This document shows positions 46,870-51,426 of a stretch of DNA of 64,000 bases, one piece after another. The notes under the pieces were generated by a model. It was not told the DNA's origin, ran no database searches, and saw only the letters and a list, made by a program, of their open reading frames with translations. Each line of letters opens with the position of its first letter. Position 1 is the first letter of the stretch. Origin of the DNA: Trachythela sp. YZ-2020 (Eukaryota > Cnidaria > Anthozoa > Malacalcyonacea > Clavulariidae); contig JADLSH010000140.1 in assembly GCA_016169945.1 (NCBI GenBank), positions 806,001 to 870,000 on the forward strand. The letters are read 5' to 3'. The translations under genes were made by a program, and so were the position numbers.

Positions 46870-48866
46870 AAATCTGCAGACATGCATGTTCTCCGTTCAA
46901 CGGCTCTCCAAAGGCGGCTTGTAACGCAGTCAAGATGCGAGTGACTTCGTATTTATACACATACACCATACTCTGCCCCAACCAAGCGCATGTGAAATAC
47001 TCAGACACATGCGCATGCAGACATGAATGTGGAAGTGTCTGGGAGACGACTGCCCAAACACAAAATAAGTTATATATAAAATAACTGGACACGGTTACAC
47101 TTTTGACATTAGTTTATTGCATACAGTTCTGTTTCGTACAGGCGAACCTGCACTCATCAGTGCCAGACTAAATGTGACTTATAAAAATATCTACAGCACC
47201 ACAAGCGTCATATTACATTTCCGATTAGTTTCAGTTTGGCCTATCTTATAATATTATGAAATTATATACTTAATTGGTTCTTTGCGTGTTTATCTCGTAG
47301 AGAAACTCCTTAGCAGGAATTTCGCTTTATGTCTACACTTACTAACTAGTTCGCTATAAACATTGTCTATATCAAATATATAGATCCGCTACGGGTCATG
47401 AGTTTCCTTTGTATTTTGCTTATGAATAATTAATGAATTTTAGAAATATATATACTTTTCGCTTACCTCAAGGTATCCACTACAGCCTGTTTCACGCAAT
47501 AAGCGATTATTAGCTAAGTGGCGAAGGATTTCGAAAATATTTTCCATTCTTAAATAGTATTGGTCGAAACATTGGGCGTCAAATTTGACAACTATTTCTA
47601 AAAACGAAATTTCAACTATAAAACATGCTAGAAAATCACTCCTTTTCAACGACGGAAACCCTTGGATAAAAAGAGACAACAACAATCTATTTGACGTCAC
47701 CATGGGTAGCTATATGACGGTGCTGAAGTTTGCGAACTTGTAGGCCTTTTCATTTTAAAACACCTAGGAAAAAAGTTTGGCAAAGAAAATATTGGCCTGT
47801 ATAGAAACGACGGATTGGCCTGTATAGAAACGACGGATTTCGGTGAATGATTATTATGTAAGATCTTGAGAAAATAAAATTCATAGTGACCGATCGAATG
47901 CTCATCGAAGGATAATAGACATACGCCTGTATTGTAAAAGCTCACTCACACTCAAAGAGTGAAGGTTCAATCTGAGCTTCCCTTGAGTGTCAGTGCTGTT
48001 TTGAATAGCTGGAGGGTAAGTACTCACATAGTAAGGTACGGCACTAACCCTCCAGCTATTCAAAAACAGCACTAACACTCAAGGGAAGCTCAGATTGAAC
48101 CTTCACTCTTTGAGTGTGAGTGTGAGTGAGCTTTTAGAATACAGACGATAGTCTCTGGATAATGACCAGTCCCTCTGATTTTGGATTATGGCCCTCCGGT
48201 CGACTTGAAAGTACAGGCTAGGCTTCATTGTCTAAGACAACGTGAAATTTCGTGTAACGTCATTCGCATTACAAATCGTCGTTGAAAATCGTTCCTTGTA
48301 ATATCGCCTTTAGGGTAGCAGTTGTGTTTGCCTAATGCCCTAACAGTATTAAAAACAAAGCGAATATATAACGCCTGGAAATGTGCCGGGAAACAATGAT
48401 AAACATGTTGATAATGTAAAGATATAGATGTAACTGTATTATATAGATGAATGAGCAATGCATGTAGTGAAGCGGTGTTTACTCTGCATAAATTATATAT
48501 TTTCAAGGATTCTTGCAAAAAAGAAGGGCGCTCCCTCAATAGCTTGAGAAAGGGAGGCTACGCCCCCCCCCCTTCTACACCGCTGTTCAAGACTAAGATA
48601 TATGTGAATTTCTCTAGGCACGACGTGTCACGGCTATGTCGAGTCCTCTAATGGGCAAAGAGACAACGTATCTGGCGGTTATCAACTTCCTAAAGAAACC
48701 AGAAATTTATTACTGGGTTGGAGATAGCAGTACAAAGTTTGAAAAACTCCAAGAAATTGACACAACATCTGCTCGGGATGTGAGTTTCTTTGAAATGGGT
48801 CAAAATGTGTACTTGTTGATGGCGTCGCGTGATCAGATTGATATCTTTAGAGGAGAACTGGTTTGA
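17608..48866 (+). CDS. Secreted collagen/EAR-repeat protein, ten-exon gene
   Basis: Ten exons (17608-17769, 34240-34293, 35084-35165, 35532-35576, 36350-36370, 36517-36540, 38956-39115, 41529-41896, 43963-44204, 48618-48866) each have AG/GT borders. They join in phase to 1407 nt, or 468 residues plus stop. The protein has a signal peptide (residues 1-27), a basic segment with two Cys (28-54), a short collagen stretch (55-75, G-P-R/G-R-Q/G-L-Q/G-N-P/G-P-K/G-P-S), and a linker with four Cys (about 76-130). About seven EAR repeats of roughly 45 residues follow (about 135-468), with the W-x-W/G-x-x-F beta-blade pattern. EAR repeats, known from TSPEAR, LGI and VLGR1, form seven-bladed propellers that bind other extracellular proteins. 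There are two N-I-T glycosylation sites. An extracellular matrix or surface role is inferred. Extra exons inside the 16.5 kb first intron cannot be excluded. Confidence 0.85.
18000..20500. other. EAR gene intron 1, first part
   Basis: No exon with good borders seen. Part of 18838-18905 matches the dispersed repeat at 6838. The ORF at 19561-19827 has no recognisable feature. Confidence 0.35.
20518..20600 (+). repeat. tRNA-like (SINE) relic with A box
   Basis: CATAGCTCAATTGGTAGAGC matches the 5' half of a tRNA, including an RNA polymerase III A box (TAGCTCAATTGG). The B box is not recognisable and no cloverleaf forms, so this is a relic, not a tRNA gene. Confidence 0.5.
20610..21380. other. 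Intron DNA, nothing recognised
   Basis: AT-rich; no ORF or repeat that I can support. Confidence 0.3.
21385..21500. repeat. Decayed PLE terminal fragment
   Basis: CGAAGGGCTTTCGCTCTAAAC near 21445 resembles the stem-II and GAAAC part of the better preserved copy at 21790-21825. Confidence 0.35.
21708..21907. mobile_element. Inverted PLE-type terminal repeats (hairpin)
   Basis: Two 53 bp arms match perfectly in inverse orientation (21708-21760 and 21855-21907, beginning AATAAGCTTCGGGTCTTTAG). The inner part is also near-palindromic (GTTTCGAGCGAAGGCCC mirrored by GGGCCCTCGCTCGAAAC). The inner right side, CAGACGAGGGGCCCTCGCTC followed by GAAACG, is a hammerhead-like remnant of the type found in PLE terminal repeats. 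No reverse transcriptase remains. Confidence 0.6.
21920..22650. other. Intron DNA, nothing recognised
   Basis: AT-rich; no feature supported. Confidence 0.3.
22655..22800. repeat. TCC(A/G)GTAAGGG repeat with hairpin
   Basis: Related to 15725-15912. GGGAGGTCCTAATATTA is mirrored by ATTATTGGGACCTCCC. Confidence 0.5.
22801..25850. other. Intron DNA with G/C-run repeat at 24.7-25.1 kb
   Basis: Mostly AT-rich. Between 24700 and 25125 are runs of G and C (for example CAGGGGCGTAGGAAACGGGG and a run of ten Gs near 24862) that resemble a dispersed element also hinted at 33375-33430. ORFs at 25054-25338 and 25681-25941 have no recognisable domain. Confidence 0.35.
25853..26153 (-). mobile_element. 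tRNA-derived SINE, possibly flanked by direct repeats
   Basis: Reading the minus strand, TAGCTCAGTGGC (25995-26006) is a good A box and AGATTCAATTCCTG (25951-25964) a good B box, 31 bp apart, with tRNA-like GCCAGAGCGCTG following the A box. The stretch AGGTGGATGGATATTT occurs on both sides (about 25862-25877 and 26138-26153), preceded in both by AGAAGGTT. This may be a long target duplication or part of the element. Confidence 0.6.
26154..26620. other. Intron DNA, nothing recognised
   Basis: AT-rich; no feature supported. Confidence 0.3.
26634..27316. mobile_element. MULE-like element, 10 bp target duplication, carries an ORF
   Basis: TIRs GA(G/A)GGGTGTATCACTCC are followed by A-rich and AAATCCC-repeat subterminal sequence on both sides. 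The flanks are a perfect 10 bp duplication, AAAATTATGC (26624-26633 and 27317-27326). The 9-10 bp duplication and repetitive subterminals fit Mutator-like elements. There is no transposase; instead the middle holds a 70-codon ORF and a duplicated block TGATGTAACTGAGCAACAA (about 26857 and 26892). Confidence 0.85.
26925..27137 (+). CDS. Small ORF inside the MULE-like element, unknown
   Basis: 70 residues beginning at ATG 26925 and ending TAA at 27135. After a Gly/His/Arg-containing start it reads 'GVYVKNVKFSGYETIDYFLK', then a charged segment and 'MEDIIEEKYAIFGI'. The composition is soluble, with no signal or membrane segment. I do not recognise a family. Its position in the middle of a transposase-free element suggests a captured host fragment (Pack-MULE style) or a remnant of an element gene. 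Confidence 0.3.
   Translation: MKGPGHRFHSRGNMDISLSKGVYVKNVKFSGYETIDYFLKLKDKNELAKMFSFVKTMEDIIEEKYAIFGI
27415..27502. repeat. Degenerate telomere-like CCTAAC/CCTAAT array
   Basis: About ten irregular units such as CCTAATCCTAACCC, related to the metazoan TTAGGG telomere repeat on the opposite strand. Interstitial and degenerate. Confidence 0.6.
27867..27981. mobile_element. Hairpin MITE
   Basis: Arms of about 47 bp (27867-27913 and 27934-27981) are near-perfect inverted copies around a 20 bp loop, e.g. TAAAAATAGGGAACACA mirrored by TGTGTTCCCTATTTTTA. No coding capacity. Confidence 0.75.
28018..28060 (+). repeat. Fragment of PLE family B terminal repeat
   Basis: CTGATGATCG, then a shortened stem, then GAAACTCGAGTAACAG: matches the end of the element at 46567-46605 with a small deletion in stem II. 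Confidence 0.6.
28095..29487 (+). mobile_element. Tc1/mariner-type element with ~160 bp TIRs
   Basis: Long inverted ends (28095-28255 and about 29335-29487) share GTTTGACTTCATGTAGCATA, CCTCCATTGCATTCAGAAAG and TTTTCGTGCAATATTGACG. TA lies just outside the left end and close to the right end. The body encodes a broken IS630/Tc1-mariner transposase. Confidence 0.8.
28542..29206 (+). pseudogene. IS630/Tc1-mariner-like transposase relic
   Basis: From ATG 28542: 'MYRLTKDQRFWVCIEYAKTN' and 'VREVTRRWPGRSYG', then 'CHNLNKGRSGRMSTVRTQEN', an N-terminal helix-turn-helix (DUF4817-like) that binds the TIRs. After frameshifts come 'HPYVLIRRHQLREGDPERRL' and, in the ORF at 29006-29206, 'LKQKIWNVEHDQQSTNLRQL', typical of the C-terminus of IS630-like transposases of arthropods and cnidarians. 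The DDE catalytic centre is largely deleted between about 28930 and 29000. The enzyme cannot be active. Confidence 0.75.
29867..30808 (+). CDS. PLE reverse transcriptase, internally deleted
   Basis: An intact 313-codon ORF. Reverse-transcriptase motifs are 'DGVSRGSPLGPTLANIIM', 'RFYKRYVDDTLVLM' (catalytic YVDD) and 'FLDIHIHPSGTSVYRKPTHT', diagnostic for the Penelope clade. The C-terminus 'FQESLAIQRYKSELNHGIKA' is the usual last part of a PLE GIY-YIG endonuclease, but the GIY-YIG core between the thumb and this tail is missing, so an in-frame deletion has removed the nuclease. The N-terminal fingers are also missing. The first ~25 codons lie in the inverted arm and are the reverse complement of the element's own 3' end, so this ATG is fortuitous. 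Full-length PLE proteins are usually 700-1000 residues. Confidence 0.85.
   Translation: MIINELVKYDKFFSSFNSMIKFRFISLDSYTKTIFSLNGHLYKQIDGVSRGSPLGPTLANIIMTEFEQEIVKPLINSGLIRFYKRYVDDTLVLMRPSDIQLILTKFNSFHPNLQFTVDEFSDIDIHFLDIHIHPSGTSVYRKPTHTGQYSHISSFTPWSRKIAWIRALVNRAYKICSNTTLLNNELKQIQNFMSWNGFPRKLTSKLINQFEPSPPVSNNDSEATMNETNNPIKIWLQLPYLGKFGERLTRSLIHKITPLLTITPLLIINWKTINSNNTKIIDKSNHWSLLLFQESLAIQRYKSELNHGIKASK
30887..30932 (+). ncRNA. Hammerhead ribozyme motif, PLE type (PLE1)
   Basis: Stem I pairs GTTTATC (30888-30894) with GATAAAT (30926-30932). The core CTGATGA is at 30895-30901, followed by an extra T. Stem II is GACT/AGTC around GAAACAT, then GAA, a two-base-pair stem III (AC/GT) and A at the cleavage position (30925). 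PLEs are known to carry hammerheads with minimal stem III. The extra T before stem II is non-canonical. Confidence 0.6.
30980..32290. other. Intron DNA, nothing recognised
   Basis: AT-rich; a small palindrome ACTTGATAAATATCAAGT at about 31404. No exon with good borders seen. Confidence 0.35.
32297..32453. mobile_element. Hairpin MITE
   Basis: Inverted arms (about 32305-32366 and 32380-32453) share CAATTATTGRAT, TGATAT-like, GAATTATCAAGGTC and GGTAAGTGTTATCAG sequences. The element is non-coding. Confidence 0.7.
32460..33130. other. Intron DNA, nothing recognised
   Basis: AT-rich; no feature supported. Confidence 0.3.
33141..33430. repeat. Poly-G run and GC-rich repeat fragment
   Basis: About sixteen Gs at 33141-33156. 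At 33375-33430 a GGGGGGGCCATGGCCCCCC palindrome is followed by a GGCCACGGCGCCACTG end, typical of a dispersed element terminus. Confidence 0.45.
33524..33702. mobile_element. MITE, 179 bp, TTAA-flanked
   Basis: TIRs GGCCTGTTCACATGATCCG and its near-complement (AATCGGATCGTGTGAACAGG at the right) are flanked by TTAA on both sides (33520-33523 and 33703-33706). TTAA duplications fit piggyBac or Kolobok; a TA duplication with AGGCC ends cannot be excluded. Related copies are at 15085-15222 and 36036-36230. Confidence 0.8.
33900..33975 (-). repeat. tRNA-derived SINE relic
   Basis: On the minus strand TAGCTCATTGGTCAGAGCGG (A box, 33957-33968) is followed about 40 bp later by GAGTTTGATTCCTG (B box, 33905-33918). 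Confidence 0.6.
34240..34293 (+). CDS. EAR gene exon 2: collagen exon, 54 bp
   Basis: Acceptor CGTTCTTAG and donor GTAGGA enclose exactly 54 bp, phase 0 at both ends: K-P-V then G-P-R, G-R-Q, G-L-Q, G-N-P, G-P-K. 54 bp (six tripeptides) is the classic unit exon of fibrillar collagens. Confidence 0.85.
34294..35083. other. EAR gene intron 2
   Basis: Contains near 34371-34400 a partial copy of the AGGTAATAGCAT MITE (see 39326-39480). Confidence 0.4.
35084..35165 (+). CDS. EAR gene exon 3
   Basis: Acceptor TTATCTTTACAG, donor GTAAGT. Continues the collagen with G-P-S, then 'LQLPACKSGEYLTSDGINLR' and CEK. Ends in phase 1. Confidence 0.8.
35532..35576 (+). CDS. EAR gene exon 4, Cys linker
   Basis: Acceptor TTCTTTTATAG, donor GTAAG. 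Encodes 'LDGVCSNQKQDCRI'; two Cys that may pair with those in exon 3. Phase 1 to phase 1. Confidence 0.75.
36036..36230. mobile_element. Diverged MITE copy (GGCCTGTTCACA family)
   Basis: Shares GTCTGTTCACATGATCC, CTGACGTATGTGATTTCACA and GTTGTCAGCAAATCCA with 33524-33702; the right end is decayed. Confidence 0.75.
36350..36370 (+). CDS. EAR gene exon 5, 21 bp micro-exon
   Basis: Acceptor TTTTGTTCTAG, donor GTAAGG. Encodes A-D-K-G-P-P-K and the first base of G. Both phases fit neighbours exactly. Confidence 0.7.
36517..36540 (+). CDS. EAR gene exon 6, 24 bp micro-exon
   Basis: Acceptor TCTTTCTTTTCAG, donor GTATGT. Encodes G-N-Q-D-T-S-T-K. The micro-exons could be skipped without breaking frame (21 and 24 bp). 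Confidence 0.7.
36661..36672. repeat. Poly-G run
   Basis: About twelve consecutive Gs in intron 6. Confidence 0.8.
37138..38609. mobile_element. Foldback element split by a 992 bp insert
   Basis: Left arm in two pieces (37138-37240 and 38233-38354), right arm continuous (38399-38609). Shared blocks include ATGATCTCCTTGCA-like, TTCATAACCTTA and, inside, CGATACGAGCGAATTTCGATGG-like sequence. The innermost part is a nearly perfect palindrome. Non-coding. Confidence 0.75.
37241..38232. mobile_element. Insertion with 9 bp target duplication, unknown type
   Basis: Flanked by CGAAAATGA on both sides (37232-37240 and 38233-38241), exactly where the left arm of the host foldback element is interrupted. 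I see no TIR, poly-A or reverse-transcriptase signature; short A-rich ORFs are not convincing. Confidence 0.6.
38956..39115 (+). CDS. EAR gene exon 7: start of EAR repeats
   Basis: Acceptor TATATGGTTTAG, donor GTACGG. Encodes 'APDRMVKFMKENMFQ' then the first EAR blade, 'AWDIEVFDIDGSLFFGLSQL' and 'FQLYKWYAN'. Ends in phase 2. Confidence 0.85.
39326..39480. mobile_element. Hairpin MITE (AGGTAATAGCAT family)
   Basis: GGTAATAGCATTGTTTCGAG ... is mirrored by CACGAGAAATCATGCTATTA; arms of about 68 bp face each other across a short spacer. A truncated relative lies at 34371. Confidence 0.7.
39762..39848 (+). repeat. Dispersed repeat, copy 2
   Basis: Matches 12461-12553 in order and orientation, ending GTATATTATTAG. 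Confidence 0.65.
39895..39985 (-). repeat. tRNA-like SINE relic
   Basis: On the minus strand GTGACATAGTGGTTTGTGCG (degenerate A box region) precedes GATGTTCGATTTCCG (B box, 39907-39921). Confidence 0.45.
40000..41528. other. EAR gene intron 7; GC-richer block at 40.86-41.29 kb
   Basis: The block 40860-41290 is clearly more G-rich than its surroundings and open in several frames on both strands (66-98 codons, Arg/Gly/Ser-rich) without a recognisable domain. It may be part of a retroelement or an LTR. The rest is AT-rich. Confidence 0.35.
41529..41896 (+). CDS. EAR gene exon 8
   Basis: Acceptor TTATTCCAG, donor GTTAGT. 368 bp encoding the end of blade 1, blades 2 and 3 and the start of blade 4, with EAR signatures 'WAPFKIGDEQYFVVGNLLG' and 'FVVVWKWNGNRFTKMQEI'. 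Contains an N-I-T site. The ORF is open upstream to 41422, but the phase match with exon 7 (AG|T) sets the border. Confidence 0.9.
41881..41922 (+). repeat. 21 bp tandem duplication of exon 8 splice donor
   Basis: TTTATTGCCATCTCGGGTTAG occurs twice in a row (21 bp each), copying the last exon bases plus the donor. The second donor would add an in-frame TAG, so the first must be used for the full protein. Confidence 0.9.
41980..42544. mobile_element. TA-flanked MITE, 565 bp
   Basis: TIRs C(T/C)GTATTTACTCGTT are flanked by TA. An internal inverted pair (about 42023-42070 and 42194-42239, with AGCGACTTTAAGATATGCTA) and repeated GGCGGCGCT(T/C) subterminals complete it. Confidence 0.75.
42665..42990 (-). 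repeat. LINE 3' tail and 85 bp tandem repeat
   Basis: (ATT)n at 42667-42692 read on the minus strand is an (AAT)n tail after a LINE-like 3' UTR. TCCATTACTATCTAAAAATT and flanks occur twice (42847 and 42932). Confidence 0.5.
43000..43962. other. EAR gene intron 8 remainder
   Basis: Short palindrome AATGAGGAAAAT/ATTTTCCTCATT (43379-43441); otherwise nothing recognised. Confidence 0.35.
43963..44204 (+). CDS. EAR gene exon 9
   Basis: Acceptor TTTAATTTTTAG, donor GTACGT. 242 bp, ends in phase 0. Encodes 'HVFVYKWDGKRFMFFQSLL' and 'KLQLMKWNGNGFESFQNITS', the ends of EAR blades 4 and 5. A second N-I-T site. Confidence 0.9.
44276..44388. ncRNA. Inverted pair of hammerhead-like sequences
   Basis: Two arms face each other (GCTTACCTCAAGGTTTCCAC ... 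and GTGGATACTTGAGGTAAC). On the plus strand stem I TCCAC/GTGGA, core TTGAAGA (C3 replaced by T), stem II GTCC/GGAT, GAA, stem III ACA/TGT around GGC and cleavage base A can be drawn at about 44330-44370. The altered core base should impair cleavage. On the minus strand the core CTGATGA is intact but GAAAC reads GAAGC. Confidence 0.45.
44479..44592. mobile_element. Palindromic MITE or element end
   Basis: Arms 44479-44526 and 44545-44592 share TAACAGTTATTCTA, GTCGTATATGA and CTGATAGCC around GCGCGATAGCGC. A related single arm lies at 45645-45705, so the 1.2 kb between may be one element. Confidence 0.6.
44594..45700 (-). other. Possible element interior with Ser/Thr-rich ORF
   Basis: The minus-strand ORF at 44963-45217 (84 residues, Ser/Thr/Gln-rich, 'SDSNRPSARQQQVMSSILS') has coding-like composition but no family I can name. 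Adjacent minus frames have none. It could be a decayed ORF of the element bounded by 44479 and 45705. Confidence 0.3.
45760..45972 (+). repeat. Hammerhead-bearing repeat block, copy 1
   Basis: Identical by eye over about 212 bp to 54934-55146 and followed by (TA)n. Contains an inverted pair GCGCATGTG/CACATGCGC and ends with a complete hammerhead. Confidence 0.9.
45916..45959 (+). ncRNA. Hammerhead ribozyme, complete, copy 1
   Basis: Stem I is CTGCA (45916-45920) with TGCAG (45955-45959), extendable outward past one G/A mismatch. The core is CTGACGA (45921-45927; position 7 may be any base). Stem II is GCCG/CGGC with loop TTGAA, followed by GAA, stem III ACA/TGT with loop TGCA and cleavage base C at 45954. 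All invariant hammerhead positions are met. It would self-cleave between 45954 and 45955 in a plus-strand transcript. Confidence 0.85.
45966..45988. repeat. (TA)n microsatellite
   Basis: Directly follows the hammerhead block. Confidence 0.9.
46080..46615 (+). mobile_element. PLE3, internally deleted, inverted ends
   Basis: Arms 46080-46280 and 46437-46615 are inverted copies (ACTAATCTGTTACTC, CCTATTGACGATCATCAGAC, TTAGTCCCTATCATAA). Only ~155 bp lie between, encoding in two frames 'CNLCLAEKMAIINANKEPLL' and 'RSELISKCRHENKFYASNV', the C-terminus of a PLE protein next to the GIY-YIG domain. Reverse transcriptase is gone. Confidence 0.75.
46567..46606 (+). ncRNA. Hammerhead-like motif of PLE3
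   Basis: CTGATGA (46567-46573), stem II CGTC/GGCG with loop AATA enclosed by a U/U pair, GAA, stem III ACT/AGT with loop CG, cleavage base A at 46599. Stem I is imperfect. Confidence 0.5.
46628..46772 (+). repeat. Repeat block shared with 54757-54838, plus palindrome
   Basis: ACGTGTAGGTTTAGGTCTAC then GAAACGCAAAGAGTGCTCGA is shared with 54757. GTAG..CTAC followed by GAAAC looks like the 3' half of a hammerhead whose CTGANGA part is lost. The palindrome AAACTGGTCTGCAAC/GTTGCAGACCAGTTT ends it. Confidence 0.6.
46773..47056. repeat. Inverted partial copies of the hammerhead block around (TA)n
   Basis: 46775-46820 copies part of the block (GAGTATGGTGTA...GACTGCGTTACAA) on the plus strand; 46866-47056 is a diverged minus-strand copy. 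Its hammerhead core is decayed (CTGACGA lost, GAAAC shortened). About twenty TA units lie between at 46826-46865. Confidence 0.75.
47108..47172 (-). ncRNA. Hammerhead ribozyme, complete, UUCG-capped stem II
   Basis: On the minus strand: CTGATGA (47160-47154), stem II GTGCAGG/CCTGTAC closed by a TTCG tetraloop (one G-U pair), GAA, stem III ACAG/CTGT (47132-47123), cleavage base A at 47122. Stem I is GCA/TGC next to the core, then an internal loop, then TTAGT/ACTAA. All invariant positions are met. The surrounding 47100-47430 looks like a PLE terminal repeat, without a recognisable ORF. Confidence 0.8.
47173..47790. other. EAR gene intron 9, unassigned part
   Basis: At 47460-47505 a fragment of the CTTACCTCAAGGTATCCAC family (see 44276). 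Nothing else recognised. Confidence 0.35.
47793..47838. repeat. 22-23 bp tandem duplication
   Basis: ATTGGCCTGTATAGAAACGA plus CGG occurs twice in a row. Confidence 0.85.
47924..48148. mobile_element. Long near-perfect hairpin MITE
   Basis: Arms of about 90 bp (47924-48018 and 48048-48148) match almost perfectly, e.g. GGTTCAATCTGAGCTTCCCT and GAATAGCTGGAGGGT with their complements. The high arm identity suggests recent insertion or gene conversion. Confidence 0.85.
48618..48866 (+). CDS. EAR gene exon 10, last
   Basis: Acceptor TTTCTCTAG at 48617, phase 0. Encodes 'TYLAVINFLKKPEIYYWVGD' (blade 6) and a last half blade 'VYLLMASRDQIDIFRGELV', then TGA 48864-48866. The short last strand would close the propeller with the N-terminal blade. 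Confidence 0.9.
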   Translation, partial: ARRVTAMSSPLMGKETTYLAVINFLKKPEIYYWVGDSSTKFEKLQEIDTTSARDVSFFEMGQNVYLLMASRDQIDIFRGELV

Positions 48867-48895
48867 ACAATGCTCAGTTATTTTACCTCTCCGTA

Positions 48896-48901
48896 AATAA
48901 A
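48896..48901 (+). terminator. Candidate polyadenylation signal AATAAA
   Basis: 30 bp after the EAR gene stop codon; the short 3' UTR this implies is possible but unproven. Confidence 0.4.
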
Positions 48902-49244
48902 CGAATCGGTAGTGTTGAATTATGACAATATAGTCGCATACGGAACCGTGGAAAAGTAGTACAGACAAGTAACAACGCTGTAACTTCAATACAACATTTA
49001 TTTGGGACTGTTTCAAGTTAACTTGTAGCTATGCAGTATATGGTATGCGCCGTTGTTTGAAAGATATTAAGCGGTTTTAGGTGGTTAGAATCGACTGCGG
49101 TGTTTCTGTAGTGTAAAGTTGATTTTGTGATGTAGAGAACTAGAACTCTTAATTTTAGTTTAAAATATTATATAAATACGGTTAACATTCAATGAGTGTA
49201 AAAAAGTGTATTATTAAAACCTGGTAAATGCTTAATTTTGTTAT

Positions 49245-51426
49245 CTTGTGACGTGCCTTGTGTCGTTTTTGGACAGAAATTGTCTATTGTCTCAGTTTCA
49301 GTTTGGCTTTGGTCGTGGTCTATCGACTGAGCTTGCAGCAACATTATTACTGGATGATATACGTAGAGAAGTCGATTCAGGGAAACTGGTTGGGGCAGTC
49401 TTTATTGACTTAAGTAAGGCTTTCGACACAATCAGCCATGCAAAGCTACTAGAGAAACTTTCTCGATATGGAATAAATGACGGTGAGCTTGAATGTTAGG
49501 ACTACATTTTCTCCCGTAAAGCGATAGTAAGTTACAACAATTGCTTATCTGATGTACACGAATTTTACTCTGGTGTCCCACGGGGATCAATATTGGGTCC
49601 ATTGCTGTTTCTGGTTTTCTTCAATGATAATTCCGCTCGGATATTTACACCCGGGTATGTGACAACATAGCGGAATGCAAAGTTGTCCGCCATTATGCAA
49701 AGGACGGTTTTCTACGTTATGCGCATGCGCGAGTTCAGGCCGAGAGAAAACTGTTTTGTACTCGGGAGTCGGGACATAAACAGACAAACAAAGTCTCTAA
49801 AACGAGATAAATGAAAATTATTTAGAGGAACAGAAGAAAAAAAACAGTGAAAAGACCGAAGAAAGACAAGATGTTCGAGTTTTAAAGCGTTTTAAACGCG
49901 TAAGTGTCTATTTTGTATACTTGTTTTTTGCCGTATTGGAATCATCAGTGATTGGCATGCAGTATATTATACTTTGTGGATTTGAAAATGCGTAGGTCAT
50001 CCTGTGTGGTCAATACACATTGATTAATCTTAAAAGGTATTTTAGTATTAATTCAAATACGTTATAGAATAAGAAACAACATATTAAATCTCAAAAACAA
50101 ATGCGAAAAGAAGTATAAAAAATACTGTTAAAAAAACGTACAGTTGAAGATTTTGTGAGACTTCTAAGGTTGAATTTTACAGTAAATCAAAGCTAAAAGA
50201 GTACATAATAACATACCTACTTTATATAGTTGGGCAATTGATAATTTTATAGTTAAAATTAACAATTCGTAACAATATTTTACCATTTTGTACAAAATAA
50301 AAGAAATATACAGTGTTTCGTGTTACCATGGTTACAGTGATCGACTCAGTACTTCATGTTACAATAACTTTTTGGGGAGTAAATTGTGTGTTTGAATGGG
50401 CGAGGGGATTCTGCATGCATGTATTTCTAGTAGATGTAGTAAAGTATTCAACAGTCATTAAATACGCCGACGATACTGTTTTGTACGTTGCGGATAAGCA
50501 GACTCCATCAATTCAAGCTAAACTAGATAAAGATATGGAATTGATTGTTGGATGGTTGAAAGAAAACGAGTTAGTAATTAATCTAAAGAAGGGTAAAACT
50601 GAATCGCTTCTATTTGAAACTGCTAAACGAAGAAACATGCAAAATAAATCACTCGAGGTTTCCATTCCTTGCCCCACAAAAATTCCAATCACTGGTACAT
50701 GTGAATATAAATATCTTGGCGTTTATGTGGACGGGTCTCTGAGTTTAAGTTCTAAATTTGAAAAATGTTTCAAGAAAGCATCAGGACGGTCGAGGCTCTT
50801 GCTTAATATAAGAGATTGATTTAAATTCGGCAAAAGCCATATATCGTGCGATTATCATGCCTATATTTACATACTATGGCATCCTAAAATTAAATCTTAG
50901 TCGAACGCAGCTCACCAGACTTTCTTCATTTCACCACCGTTCTGTGTCAGTCGTTTTCCAAAGGGAACAAGCAAGTGAACATATTACATCTGCTGTAAAT
51001 GCCAACAAGTTAAGAGCATGTAAATTGGTACGCAAATGCATTGATAATGATGTATGTGAACTTTTCAAATCCTATTTGACAGTTCAACAACATGGCAGGG
51101 AAACGAGAAACAATAACAATACATTAAAACTACCGACTATTAAAACAGAGTGTGCTCGCAAATCATTCTATTATATGGGGGCTAAGATCTACAATGAACT
51201 ACCTACAGAATTAAGAAAGACTGAGAAGAATCAGGACTTTGAGAATATTGGTCAATTTGTACCACGTGTGTGCATTTTATATAGCAACAACGCACGGCCG
51301 TGCCGTTATAGTTTAATTCAGCACCAGAGGAGGAATCGTCAGTATACCGTGCGCATTGCGCTCGAGTTTTTTTCTCAATTGCGAATTTCGCGTGCGATCG
51401 GCAAAATAGTTGAGGATTTTCATTAA
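49245..51426 (+). mobile_element. CR1/jockey-like LINE, decayed, split by an insert
   Basis: First part (49245-49628): 'SQFQFGFGRGLSTELAATLL', 'FIDLSKAFDTISHAKLLEKL' and, after a TAG, 'SGVPRGSILGPLLFLVFFND', the fingers and palm of a non-LTR reverse transcriptase. The catalytic part resumes at about 50430: 'KYADDTVLYVADKQTP' (YADD box), 'KENELVINLKKGKTE' and 'YKYLGVYVD'. A one-base frameshift near 50817 leads to the C-terminal part (50857-51240) ending 'GAKIYNELPTELRKTEKNQD'. The endonuclease domain and ORF1 are absent, so the copy was 5'-truncated on arrival. Confidence 0.8.
49629..50429. mobile_element. 0.8 kb insert within the LINE reverse transcriptase
   Basis: Separates the FFND and VVKYS..YADD parts of the palm domain. 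AT-rich interior; no TIR or ORF recognised, and I could not identify a clear target duplication. Confidence 0.55.
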
